From: a virus | Direction: 5' to 3' (one strand) | IMG/VR virus record: IMGVR_UViG_3300049595_002889 | Location: 1 to 35,666 of that record | Length of the DNA: 35,666 nt | Part shown: in pieces, positions 13,148 to 20,311 of the stretch | Layout: each line of letters starts with the position of its first letter | How positions within the stretch are numbered: the stretch's first letter is position 1 | Made by a program: the position numbers and the translations under genes | The notes under the pieces: generated by a model | The model's database searches: none | What the model was told of the DNA's origin: nothing | What the model saw: the letters and a program-made list of their open reading frames with translations, nothing else

Positions 13148-15003
13148 TGAACCTTGTTGACCAGACCATCGCCCTGTTCAGCCCCCGCGCAGCCCTGCGC
13201 CGGGAGGTTGCGCGGCAGAAGCTAACGGCCTTCTCGCGCTTCGACGCGGCCAAGATTACCCGCGCCCGCCCGCAGGCCCGCCAGAATATGCCCGCCGAGC
13301 AGATCGGGGGAACGACTGAGCGCATTCGGTTAATGAACCGCGCCCGCGACTTAGACGATAACTTTTCCACGGTAAGGGCGATATTGACCCACTTCGTCAT
13401 TCACACGGCAGGCACACTTTCCTACCAAGCTCGCACGGGCGACACGGCCCTCGACCAAGACGTTGAGGCGTATCTGAATCAGTGGTTCGCCAACTGCGAC
13501 TTGACCGGACGCCATTCGCTCCTTTGCCTTACGCAACTCGTCTTCCGCGCTGTCCTTGTCGATGGCGATTGCGGTGTGATCCTTGTCCGTGACGGGGATG
13601 ACCTCAAACTTCAGACGGTGACCGCCGACAGGATCGGGCGGGACATCGACCTCGACCTTAACGACCCTGCCTATATCGGCGGGGTGCAGATCGACCCGCG
13701 CGGGCGTCCGCTTAAATACCGCGTGTATGAGCGCGACCGCTCCGGGCGTTATCTGAACTTTGAGGAAATCGACGCGGAGAACTTCTGCCACATTGCCAAC
13801 TTCACCCGCCCCGACGAATACCGGGGCCGCTCGGTTCTCGCCCCGATGCTCGATGACGCGCAGGACGTTGCTGACTTGATCGAATACGAAAAGCTCGCTG
13901 CGCGTTGGGCTTCTTCACAGGCGGGCGTGGTCAAGACCGAATACGGCGCGGACGAGGAACTTGCTTCCGTGCTGCGCGGGGAGAAAGATCAATTCGGCAA
14001 TGAGATCAAACTGACGGCGCTGGAGCCGGGGCGCATTAACTATCTGAACACGGGCGAGAGCATGGAGATGTTCAAGAGCGGCGACCGTCCTGCCGCCGCC
14101 TTCGCCAACTTCGTGCAATACTTGGAGAACCGGATGTGTCGCGCCCTTGGTGCTTCCGCTCGCGTTATCCTCGACCGCACCAGCGCAGGCCCGGAAGCGC
14201 GCAAAGACCTTCGCCAAGCCGAGCGCACGTTCGACTTCTGGCGCTATCAGTTGGAGGCGCAATTCTTGAACAAGGTGGTGCGCCTTGCCTTGATGGATGC
14301 CGCCGCCAAGCGACTCCTGCCGAACCGCCCCGAAGTCACACTCGGTCAATGGCAATGGCCGGGATCGGTCAGCATTGACGCGGGGCGTGATGCTCGCGCC
14401 GACATCGAACTCTGGCGCATGGGCCTTGCTACCGCTGCGGAACTTTACGGCGAGGCGGGCCACGATTGGCAGGCCAGCATGAGACAGCGCGCCAAGGAGG
14501 CGGCGTATATCCGCGAGCTTGCGGAAGAAATGGACGTAAGCCCTGCCGAGATTAGCGGAGGCAAAGAGTCTATCGCTACCGATCCCAACCGCGCCCCGGT
14601 GACCGCCCCCGTGCCGTCCGCACCGGAGCAGGAGCTATCGCAGTTTGCGATCCCCAAAAAATACGCGCACATCAATTTTAAGCCAACCGCCGCCCTCGCG
14701 GTCGAGGCCAAGCGCGGCCTTGAGTGGCGCGAGGAATACGGACGCGGAGGAACGGAAGTCGGAGTCGCCCGTGCGCGTGACTTGATGAACCGCGCGAATC
14801 TTTCACCGGACACGATTCGCCGCATGAATAGCTATTTTGCCCGTCACGAAGTCGATAAGCAGGGCGAAGGATTTAAGCCGGGGCAGGACGGTTATCCGTC
14901 CGCTGGCCGTATCGCATGGGCCTTGTGGGGCGGCGATGCGGGCGCGTCATGGGCTGCGGCCCGCGCGGCACAGATGGATGCCGTCGATGACGATGAAGGC
15001 TAA
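13147..15003 (+). CDS. Portal protein with fused C-terminal domain
   Basis: 618 residues, longer than a typical gpB-type portal. Residues about 1-480 match the lambda gpB family: IRLMNRARDLDDNFSTVRAI, LVFRAVLVDGDCGVILVRDG, DRSGRYLNFEEIDAENFCHI, ASSQAGVVKTEYG and RKDLRQAERTFDFWRYQ. The portal forms the dodecameric ring through which DNA is packaged. Residues about 510-605 form an extra domain with RGLEWREEYGRGGTEVGVAR, RARDLMNRANLSPDTIRRMN, SYFARHEVD and GRIAWALWGGDAGASWA. This is a domain I recognise from other phage proteins where it has no known function. A linker rich in Pro and Glu joins them. Confidence 0.85.
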   Translation: MNLVDQTIALFSPRAALRREVARQKLTAFSRFDAAKITRARPQARQNMPAEQIGGTTERIRLMNRARDLDDNFSTVRAILTHFVIHTAGTLSYQARTGDTALDQDVEAYLNQWFANCDLTGRHSLLCLTQLVFRAVLVDGDCGVILVRDGDDLKLQTVTADRIGRDIDLDLNDPAYIGGVQIDPRGRPLKYRVYERDRSGRYLNFEEIDAENFCHIANFTRPDEYRGRSVLAPMLDDAQDVADLIEYEKLAARWASSQAGVVKTEYGADEELASVLRGEKDQFGNEIKLTALEPGRINYLNTGESMEMFKSGDRPAAAFANFVQYLENRMCRALGASARVILDRTSAGPEARKDLRQAERTFDFWRYQLEAQFLNKVVRLALMDAAAKRLLPNRPEVTLGQWQWPGSVSIDAGRDARADIELWRMGLATAAELYGEAGHDWQASMRQRAKEAAYIRELAEEMDVSPAEISGGKESIATDPNRAPVTAPVPSAPEQELSQFAIPKKYAHINFKPTAALAVEAKRGLEWREEYGRGGTEVGVARARDLMNRANLSPDTIRRMNSYFARHEVDKQGEGFKPGQDGYPSAGRIAWALWGGDAGASWAAARAAQMDAVDDDEG

Positions 15004-15030
15004 ACTTTAACGGGGGCGATTGCTTCGACC

Positions 15031-15066
15031 GACTCTGCGGAGTCTGGCACGGGGGTGAAAGCCCCC
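15031..15066 (+). repeat. Two small hairpins in the gap before the coiled-coil gene
   Basis: GACTC-TGCG-GAGTC (15031-15044) and GGGGG-TGAAAG-CCCCC (15051-15066) lie in tandem. Neither is followed directly by a T-run. The same DNA is also an open extension of the downstream reading frame. Confidence 0.35.
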
Positions 15067-15078
15067 CGCCTCCACCTT

Positions 15079-15084
15079 TTGACA
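15079..15084 (+). promoter_or_regulatory. TTGACA start-associated motif (15099 gene)
   Basis: TTGACA followed by 14 bases and then ATG 15099. Confidence 0.5.
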
Positions 15085-15098
15085 GTCGCGCAAAAATA

Positions 15099-15530
15099 AT
15101 GAAGCGCGACTTTAACTGCGGCACTGGCTCCGGTGGATTTGAGCCGGGGAACACTTGCGCTGGCGGTGAAGGGGGCGGTGGTGGTGGCGACTCATCGGGC
15201 GGTTCGTCCGGTGGCGGGAGTGATGAAGGTGGAGGCGGCGGAAATAGCGCGCGCGGCGAGCGATTGCGCGACCGCATTGAAGGGACTGACGCCGAGGTCA
15301 AAGCTGAACTTGCCAAAGGCAGACGAGATATAAGCCGAATCGAAAAAAAAATCGAAGCAGTCAAGGGCAAGATCAAGGAGATTGATCAGCGCGAGCAAAA
15401 TGTCCTCAAGAGTCTTCAGCAGAAAGCAGATGCGGCTACGGCGCGCAGGCAAGATTTAGACTTAAAACTTAAAGCGGTAAATGAGCGAATTGCCGCGAAT
15501 AAAGCAAAACTCGCCAAGTATAAAAAATGA
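15099..15530 (+). CDS. Gly-rich/coiled-coil head-region protein (143 aa)
   Basis: The N-terminus (NCGTGSGGFEPGNTCAGG) matches a short Cys/Gly motif I associate with phage head or protease-associated proteins, followed by about 30 residues of Gly/Ser. The rest is a long, highly charged coiled coil (residues about 60-143) ending in a Lys-rich tail. It sits between portal and protease genes and may be a minor head or assembly protein. The frame continues upstream to 14997 with no start codon. Its stop overlaps ATG 15527. Confidence 0.6.
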   Translation: MKRDFNCGTGSGGFEPGNTCAGGEGGGGGGDSSGGSSGGGSDEGGGGGNSARGERLRDRIEGTDAEVKAELAKGRRDISRIEKKIEAVKGKIKEIDQREQNVLKSLQQKADAATARRQDLDLKLKAVNERIAANKAKLAKYKK

Positions 15531-16597
15531 ACGAGGAAAAACTATTAGAAGCTCTGGAAAAAGACGCCGAAGAACAAGAGGCGTTGCTAAAAGCTCTAAA
15601 GGCAAACAACAAAGAGCTTGAGTCGATTGATAAAGACCTCGATTTTGACAGGTCTTGGCAGGGCATGACCAAGACTGACTTTGCCGTGCTAAAAGGCGCG
15701 ATTGATGCCGACAACGCTACCATTTCGGGCGTTAGCGTTATCACGGTGGGCGAAGCACGCGGTCACGGGATGCAAGTGGACTCACAAACTTTGGCTGAAG
15801 TAAAAGCTGCCGCCGAGACTTATGCGGGCGGACTGAAGGTCAAAACGGATCATTTCTCCGGTTTCAATCAAATCGTCGGAACGCTCAAGAACTTTAAGAT
15901 TACAGGCGATCAACTCCGCGCTGACTTGTTCCTGCTCAAGAATCACGATGCGACCGCTCGCATCTTGGAGATGGCCGAGCTTATGCCCGACACATTCGGT
16001 CTTTCGATCTCGTTCACGGGCGAGCACGAAGAGAGCGACAACGATATTGTCTTTGCGCGCTGCACGGAGATTTACAGCGCCGATCTGGTCGATGCCCCGG
16101 CGGCTAATCCCACGGGACTCTTCAGCGCAAAGGTTGACAGCGAGAAAAAGGACATGGACGAAAAGCAATTTGCCGAAGCCCTCTCCGCTGCCCTCGCGCC
16201 GATCAACGACAAGCTGTCGGCGTTTGAGGCTTTCATGGCCGAGGCCACCACGAAGTTTGCCGCGCTGGAATACAAGCCGGAAGACGAGGAAGCCCCGAAG
16301 ATGGAAGACGGCGAAATGCCCGAAGCCGACGAGGAGAAAGAAGACATGAGCGCCAAGCTCGCCGCCGAACTCGCGGAGATCAAATCGCTCGTCACCAATT
16401 TTGGCGCAAAGCCCGTGGCCGTTGCGGTTCCTGTCGAGGCCAAGACCGAAGAGGTCAAAGAGCCGACCAACTTCTCCGAAGCCCTTGAAGTCGTGAAGGC
16501 CGAAGGTCTTTCCGGTTCCGCCGCCACGAAGGCTGTCATCGCCCGCTACCCCGAACTTTTCCTCGCTGCCCGTAACAGCGGCATCCGCACTCTCTAA
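15527..16597 (+). CDS. Prohead protease with C-terminal scaffold region
   Basis: 356 residues from ATG 15527, which overlaps the upstream stop. Residues about 45-200 are the protease: GVSVITVGEARGHGMQV, VKTDHFSGFNQIVGTLKNF (His109), DTFGLSISFTGEHEES (Ser160 or Ser162), YSADLVDAPAANPTGLF. This is the His/Ser arrangement of self-cleaving phage prohead proteases. Residues about 210-356 are acidic and helical, like a scaffold. The first 46 residues are an isolated coiled coil, and ATG 15665 (with TTGACA 14 bases before it) may be the true or an additional start. A further internal start at 16154 is likely. Confidence 0.78.
   Translation: MNEEKLLEALEKDAEEQEALLKALKANNKELESIDKDLDFDRSWQGMTKTDFAVLKGAIDADNATISGVSVITVGEARGHGMQVDSQTLAEVKAAAETYAGGLKVKTDHFSGFNQIVGTLKNFKITGDQLRADLFLLKNHDATARILEMAELMPDTFGLSISFTGEHEESDNDIVFARCTEIYSADLVDAPAANPTGLFSAKVDSEKKDMDEKQFAEALSAALAPINDKLSAFEAFMAEATTKFAALEYKPEDEEAPKMEDGEMPEADEEKEDMSAKLAAELAEIKSLVTNFGAKPVAVAVPVEAKTEEVKEPTNFSEALEVVKAEGLSGSAATKAVIARYPELFLAARNSGIRTL
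15645..15650 (+). promoter_or_regulatory. TTGACA motif before in-frame ATG 15665
   Basis: Lies inside the 15527 frame (encodes part of FDR), followed by 14 bases and ATG 15665, which is in frame with the protease and begins a 310-residue version that removes only the coiled-coil leader. Confidence 0.45.
16134..16139 (+). promoter_or_regulatory. TTGACA motif before in-frame ATG 16154
   Basis: Lies inside the protease coding sequence (encodes part of KVDS), followed by a purine-rich 14-base spacer and ATG 16154, in frame, exactly at the protease/scaffold boundary. Confidence 0.5.
16154..16597 (+). CDS. Probable internally started scaffold protein (Nu3-like)
   Basis: Internal in-frame start at ATG 16154 would give 147 residues: DEKQFAEALSAALAPINDKL, acidic stretch EYKPEDEEAPKMEDGEMPEA, then AKLAAELAEIKSLVTNFGAK and a C-terminal ARYPELFLAARNSGIRTL. 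In lambda, the scaffold Nu3 is made from an internal start in protease gene C; the same layout is seen here. The start is supported by TTGACA 14 bases upstream, as at other gene starts. Scaffolds shape the procapsid and are then removed by the protease. Direct evidence would need protein data. Confidence 0.55.
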   Translation: MDEKQFAEALSAALAPINDKLSAFEAFMAEATTKFAALEYKPEDEEAPKMEDGEMPEADEEKEDMSAKLAAELAEIKSLVTNFGAKPVAVAVPVEAKTEEVKEPTNFSEALEVVKAEGLSGSAATKAVIARYPELFLAARNSGIRTL

Positions 16598-16610
16598 CTA
16601 ACTAACTCCT

Positions 16611-16964
16611 ATGGCATCCCAAGTTGATTCAACTAACCGCTCCTTCGTCGCCAACGCGGCGATCAGCGCCTTCCGCCTCGTCAAGCTTCACACGACCGAG
16701 AACGAAGTTGTCGCCGCCACCAACGGTGCGGCTATCGGGTTCACCCAAGATGACGCTTCGGCGGCTCAAGTGGTGGGCGTCAAACTTTTCCACCCGACCT
16801 ATCTGGCGACCGTTTCCGGTGCTGGCGTTGCTGCTGGCTCGGCGGTTCACGCGGTTGCCGCTGGCACCGTGGCCTCGGCTGGCGGCGTGACTGTCGGCTT
16901 TGCCATCAATGCTGGCACGACCAACGACATCATCGAAGTCGCGGTTCCCGTCAAGAGCTTCTAA
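16611..16964 (+). CDS. Head decoration-like protein
   Basis: 117 residues, Ala/Val/Gly-rich and beta-like (NEVVAATNGAAIGFTQDDA, VAAGSAVHAVAAGTVASAGG, GTTNDIIEVAVPVKSF). The position immediately before the major capsid gene and the size match small capsid-stabilising proteins analogous to lambda gpD, often called DUF2190-like. It has no Shine-Dalgarno; the leader is a TAAC repeat (CTAACTAACTAACTCCT). The assignment is from context and composition. Confidence 0.65.
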   Translation: MASQVDSTNRSFVANAAISAFRLVKLHTTENEVVAATNGAAIGFTQDDASAAQVVGVKLFHPTYLATVSGAGVAAGSAVHAVAAGTVASAGGVTVGFAINAGTTNDIIEVAVPVKSF

Positions 16965-16983
16965 CAACTAACGACCTACCACT

Positions 16984-17946
16984 ATGGCTTACACAAACTC
17001 AAACGCGCTGCCCCGCGCGGAAATCTCGCAAGCGGTTTTCGAGGCGCAGTCTAATTCCGCCTCCCTCCCGTTCATCGGCCTTGAGGTGCTTCCGGTCTAT
17101 TCGGTTGCCGCTCGCTCCGGTGAATACCTCAAGATTGAACTCGGCGGCGGCGAAGCCTACAACGTCGATGCGCTCAAGACCGATCCCGGTGCGGCTCGCT
17201 CGCGCGTCACCCGCCGCTTCACCAGCGACACCTACGCCACGACCAGCTACGAACTCGAAGAGCTTCTGCCCGACGAGACTGCCGCTGACCTTGGCCGTTA
17301 CTTCGACGTTGAAGTTTCCAGCGCAGCGTTTCTCAACAACAGCTTGCTCATCTCGCATGAGCAGCGCGTTGCCGACCTCGTTTTCGGTTCCAGCATCAGC
17401 GCCATCAGCGCCAATGCCGCTTACACCGCTGGCAGCATCGACACCCTCGATATCGCCAAGGACGTTGACGATGCGATGACGGAACTCGCCAAGAAGAACG
17501 TGGTTGCCGACACGGTGATCCTTTCTCTCTCGGTGTTCAACCGCGTCCGCCGCAGCACCAAACTTCTCAACAACCTTTTCGGCCCCGTCAAAAACGTGGC
17601 GCAGGTTCGTCCTGCTTCCGCCGAGGAAGTTGCCGCCGCCCTTAACGTGTCTCGCGTCCTCATCGGTCGTGGCGCTCGTAACGGCGCGAAGAAAGGTCAG
17701 AGCTACTCCGGTTCCTTCATCTGGGGCAACAACAAGGTTGTCGTCGCCAAGCTCGGCGCTGGTGAGTTCACCGCTGGCGGTTTGGGCCGCACCCTCCTCT
17801 GGAGCGAAGACAGCCCGACCCCGCTGGTCACGGAAACTTACCGCGACGAAGCCCGCCGCAGCAACGTCATCCGCGCTCGCCACAACACGGCTGAGAAGCT
17901 GATCGACACTTCCTGCGCCATCGGCATCGACACCAGCTACGCCTAA
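16984..17946 (+). CDS. Major capsid protein
   Basis: 320 residues in the usual capsid slot after protease and decoration protein, and followed by a strong terminator. Features of the gpE-type capsid family are present: an N-terminal arm (ALPRAEISQAVFEAQS), GEYLKIELGGGEAYNVDALK, a TYATTSYELEELLPDETAAD segment, a central SVFNRVRRSTKLLNN helix, and the C-terminal ARHNTAEKLIDTSCAIGID. It probably forms the icosahedral shell. The leader before ATG 16984 is A/C-rich (AACTAACGACCTACCACT), similar to that of the decoration gene. No sequence-level proof of fold is possible here, but the context is strong. Confidence 0.85.
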   Translation: MAYTNSNALPRAEISQAVFEAQSNSASLPFIGLEVLPVYSVAARSGEYLKIELGGGEAYNVDALKTDPGAARSRVTRRFTSDTYATTSYELEELLPDETAADLGRYFDVEVSSAAFLNNSLLISHEQRVADLVFGSSISAISANAAYTAGSIDTLDIAKDVDDAMTELAKKNVVADTVILSLSVFNRVRRSTKLLNNLFGPVKNVAQVRPASAEEVAAALNVSRVLIGRGARNGAKKGQSYSGSFIWGNNKVVVAKLGAGEFTAGGLGRTLLWSEDSPTPLVTETYRDEARRSNVIRARHNTAEKLIDTSCAIGIDTSYA

Positions 17947-17972
17947 ACGACTGTTCTGTGTGTTCACTAAGA

Positions 17973-17997
17973 CCCCGCCCGAAAGGGCGGGGTTTTT
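17973..17997 (+). terminator. Rho-independent terminator after major capsid gene
   Basis: CCCCGCCC (17973-17980), loop GAAA, GGGCGGGG (17985-17992), then TTTTT (17993-17997). The perfect 8-bp GC stem and T-run make this the clearest terminator in the window. It separates the head genes from the glycosyltransferase cassette. Confidence 0.9.
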
Positions 17998-18004
17998 CGT
18001 TTGA

Positions 18005-18010
18005 TTGACA
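18005..18010 (+). promoter_or_regulatory. TTGACA start-associated motif (first glycosyltransferase)
   Basis: TTGACA followed by 16 bases (including GGGGCAG next to the start) and ATG 18027, just downstream of the terminator. Confidence 0.5.
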
Positions 18011-18026
18011 GTCTGCCACGGGGCAG

Positions 18027-19715
18027 ATGCAAATTCAGTCGAAGGTCGCCGTGTGCCTTATATGCGGCAACGAGGAAGAGATCATAGGACGGGCGCTGGA
18101 TAGCGCCTTCACCGTCAGCGACACTGTTATTGTCGTGCGCGCTATCGGGGGCCAGAAGCCCGATTCCTCGCTCGACGTTGCCCGCCAGCGCGGTTGCATT
18201 GTCGGACAATACCACAACAGCCCTGCGACTGCGGCATGGCCTTTCGTGGACGATTTCGCCGCCGCCCGTAACGAAGCCTTCCGGCTGGCCGCGCAGACCG
18301 ATGCCGAGTGGTTCATGTGGATGGATTGCGACGATACCCTGCCGGAAGGGATGGGCGAGACGATCAAGCAAGCCTGCGCCGATACCAAGGAGGATTGGAT
18401 TCTGGCCGAGTATGAGTTGCCGCAGCACTGCAAGTCTGTCCTGCGCGAGCGCCTATTCCGTCGTGGCACGGCGGCATGGTTTAACGGGGTTCACGAAAAG
18501 TGTATCCCGGTCACGGAGGACAAAGACAAAGACACCCTGCAAGTGCGCGTCCGCAAGGACATCCGCATTGTTCACCAACCGCTCGACGCCAAAACCGGAT
18601 CACAGGAACGCAACCTCAACATCCTGCTCTGGCGATACCAAGAGACGCAGCACATCGCTTTCTATCTGCACTATGAGTTCTTCCTGCTCGGCAAGCGCGA
18701 AGAGGCGGTCAAATACGGTCTGCAAGCCCTGCGCCTCGACAACCTCGATGGCGTCTATCGCTACGAAGTCTTACTGAACCTCGCCATGATGGCCGAGAAA
18801 AACGAACACGGCCAAGACTTGCTGCAACGCGCGATCAAGCTCTGCGACTCCCGGCGCGAGGCGTATCACTTGCTGGCGTTGCTTCAGATGGACGCGGGGC
18901 AGACTGCCGAAGCAGTGAAAACAGCCGATCATTGTCTAACGATCAAGGAGCCGAAGCTTTTTGAATGGACGCATCGCCCCGACATCTACGGCTGGAAAGG
19001 TTTTGCTACTCTTGCGTGGGCGCACCGCGCCAATGGCGACGAAGACAAAGCTGCGGAGATCGAAGAGAAGATGTTGGAGGACGGCGGCAAGCCCCGCATT
19101 TCCCTATTGCACGCCACCCGTGGCCGCTGGTCGCAAGCAATACAGACAATGAATCTGTGGGTTTCCCGCGCCACAAACCCGATGGCCGTAGAGCATATCT
19201 TCGCCATAGACGAGGACGATAAAGAGACGGACGAAAAGCTGGCGCGGTTCCGTGGCGTAATGTCTCACAGCAGTTGCTCGGTCGGCGCGTGGAACGCTGC
19301 CGCCGATCATGCCTCTGGCGATGTGCTGATCCAGATTGCCGATGACTTTGAGCCGCCGCTTGGCTGGGATCGCCTCATTGTTGATGCGTTAGGCGGCGAC
19401 ATCTTTTCGCCCAAAGTGCTGCGCGTTTCGGACGGCAATCGCACGGACGGGCTAATCACTTGCGCCATCGTCACCCGCCGCTGGCACGACATTCACGGAC
19501 TGTTCCACGGAGAATATCGCAACGTCTATTCCGACAACGATCTGACCGCGACCGCGACCAAGGCCGGGGCAATCATCGAAGCCCCGCAAATCGTCATCCG
19601 TCATCATCATCCGTTCTTCAACGACAAGGTGAAGATGGATGCGACCTACGAGCGCGGCAACGACCCTGCCGAATACGAAAGAGCAAAGGCAATCTTTCAA
19701 GCCCGCCACCCATGA
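18027..19715 (+). CDS. Two-domain glycosyltransferase with TPR-like middle
   Basis: 562 residues. The N-terminal GT-A domain of family 2 type begins VAVCLICGNEEEIIGRALDS and has the metal-binding acidic motif EWFMWMDCDDTLPEG (Asp100, Asp102). A middle region (about 200-350) shows TPR-like helical pairs (KREEAVKYGLQALRLDNLDG, LLALLQMDAGQTAEAVKTAD). The C-terminal part looks like a second GT-A domain: ISLLHATRGRWSQAIQTMNL, HIFAIDEDD, VLIQIADDFEPPLGWD. It would transfer sugars to an unknown acceptor, perhaps virion proteins. It starts the three-gene cassette and overlaps the next gene by ATGA. Confidence 0.75.
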   Translation: MQIQSKVAVCLICGNEEEIIGRALDSAFTVSDTVIVVRAIGGQKPDSSLDVARQRGCIVGQYHNSPATAAWPFVDDFAAARNEAFRLAAQTDAEWFMWMDCDDTLPEGMGETIKQACADTKEDWILAEYELPQHCKSVLRERLFRRGTAAWFNGVHEKCIPVTEDKDKDTLQVRVRKDIRIVHQPLDAKTGSQERNLNILLWRYQETQHIAFYLHYEFFLLGKREEAVKYGLQALRLDNLDGVYRYEVLLNLAMMAEKNEHGQDLLQRAIKLCDSRREAYHLLALLQMDAGQTAEAVKTADHCLTIKEPKLFEWTHRPDIYGWKGFATLAWAHRANGDEDKAAEIEEKMLEDGGKPRISLLHATRGRWSQAIQTMNLWVSRATNPMAVEHIFAIDEDDKETDEKLARFRGVMSHSSCSVGAWNAAADHASGDVLIQIADDFEPPLGWDRLIVDALGGDIFSPKVLRVSDGNRTDGLITCAIVTRRWHDIHGLFHGEYRNVYSDNDLTATATKAGAIIEAPQIVIRHHHPFFNDKVKMDATYERGNDPAEYERAKAIFQARHP

Positions 19716-20311
19716 GCTATTCACAGAACAACGAAGAAGCGGTCTTGCTCGACAACTTTGGCGACAAGGCAGACGGCACATTTTTGGAGATCGGCGCATT
19801 TCATCCGACCCGCCACTCCAACACTCGCGCGCTGATTGAGCGCGGCTGGTCTGGCGTCATGGTCGAGATGTCGCCTTACGGGCTGGTCGATTTGATCGAA
19901 TCCTACAAAGACAACCCTCGCATCCGCATCGTCGCCGGGGCCGTGACGATTAACGCGCAGCCGCCCGCATCGGTATGGCTGATGCCCAAGGATGCGGAGA
20001 ATGACGGCGCGATAAGCACCACCGAGACATGGCATCGGGATAAATGGGCGGGTCGCGTGAGCGGCAAGCACATTGCCATGACCGCCGCGACGATCAGCAT
20101 GACCGAACTCATGTGGCTACTGCCTCCGCAAATTGACCTTGTGAGCATCGACACCGAAGGAACCAGCGCGCAAATCGCCAGCGCATTCGACTTTGACCGT
20201 TTCGGAGTCAAAGCCGTGGTTCTGGAGCATGACGGCGCGCAAGAGATTGCAATGCCCGCCTCCTTCCGGGTCGGCGCGATGAACGCCGAAAACGTGATTT
20301 TCCTACGATGA
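19712..20311 (+). CDS. FkbM-type methyltransferase
   Basis: 199 residues from ATG 19712 (ATGA overlap). The N-terminal YSQNNEEAVLLDNFGDKADG, then TFLEIGAFHPTRHSNTRALI and ERGWSGVMVEMSP form the SAM-binding strand and following helix of FkbM-family O-methyltransferases. Later LVSIDTEGTSAQIASAFDF fits the family's second conserved block. It probably methylates a sugar or another product of the neighbouring glycosyltransferases. The upstream in-frame ATG at 19460 lies within the previous gene and is rejected. Confidence 0.78.
   Translation: MSYSQNNEEAVLLDNFGDKADGTFLEIGAFHPTRHSNTRALIERGWSGVMVEMSPYGLVDLIESYKDNPRIRIVAGAVTINAQPPASVWLMPKDAENDGAISTTETWHRDKWAGRVSGKHIAMTAATISMTELMWLLPPQIDLVSIDTEGTSAQIASAFDFDRFGVKAVVLEHDGAQEIAMPASFRVGAMNAENVIFLR

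Noticed and set aside
16999-17967. 322-residue open frame on the minus strand over the major capsid gene
   Set aside because: It is exactly opposite the capsid gene in a GC-rich genome, has biased composition and no coupling or motif; a mirror frame of the real gene.
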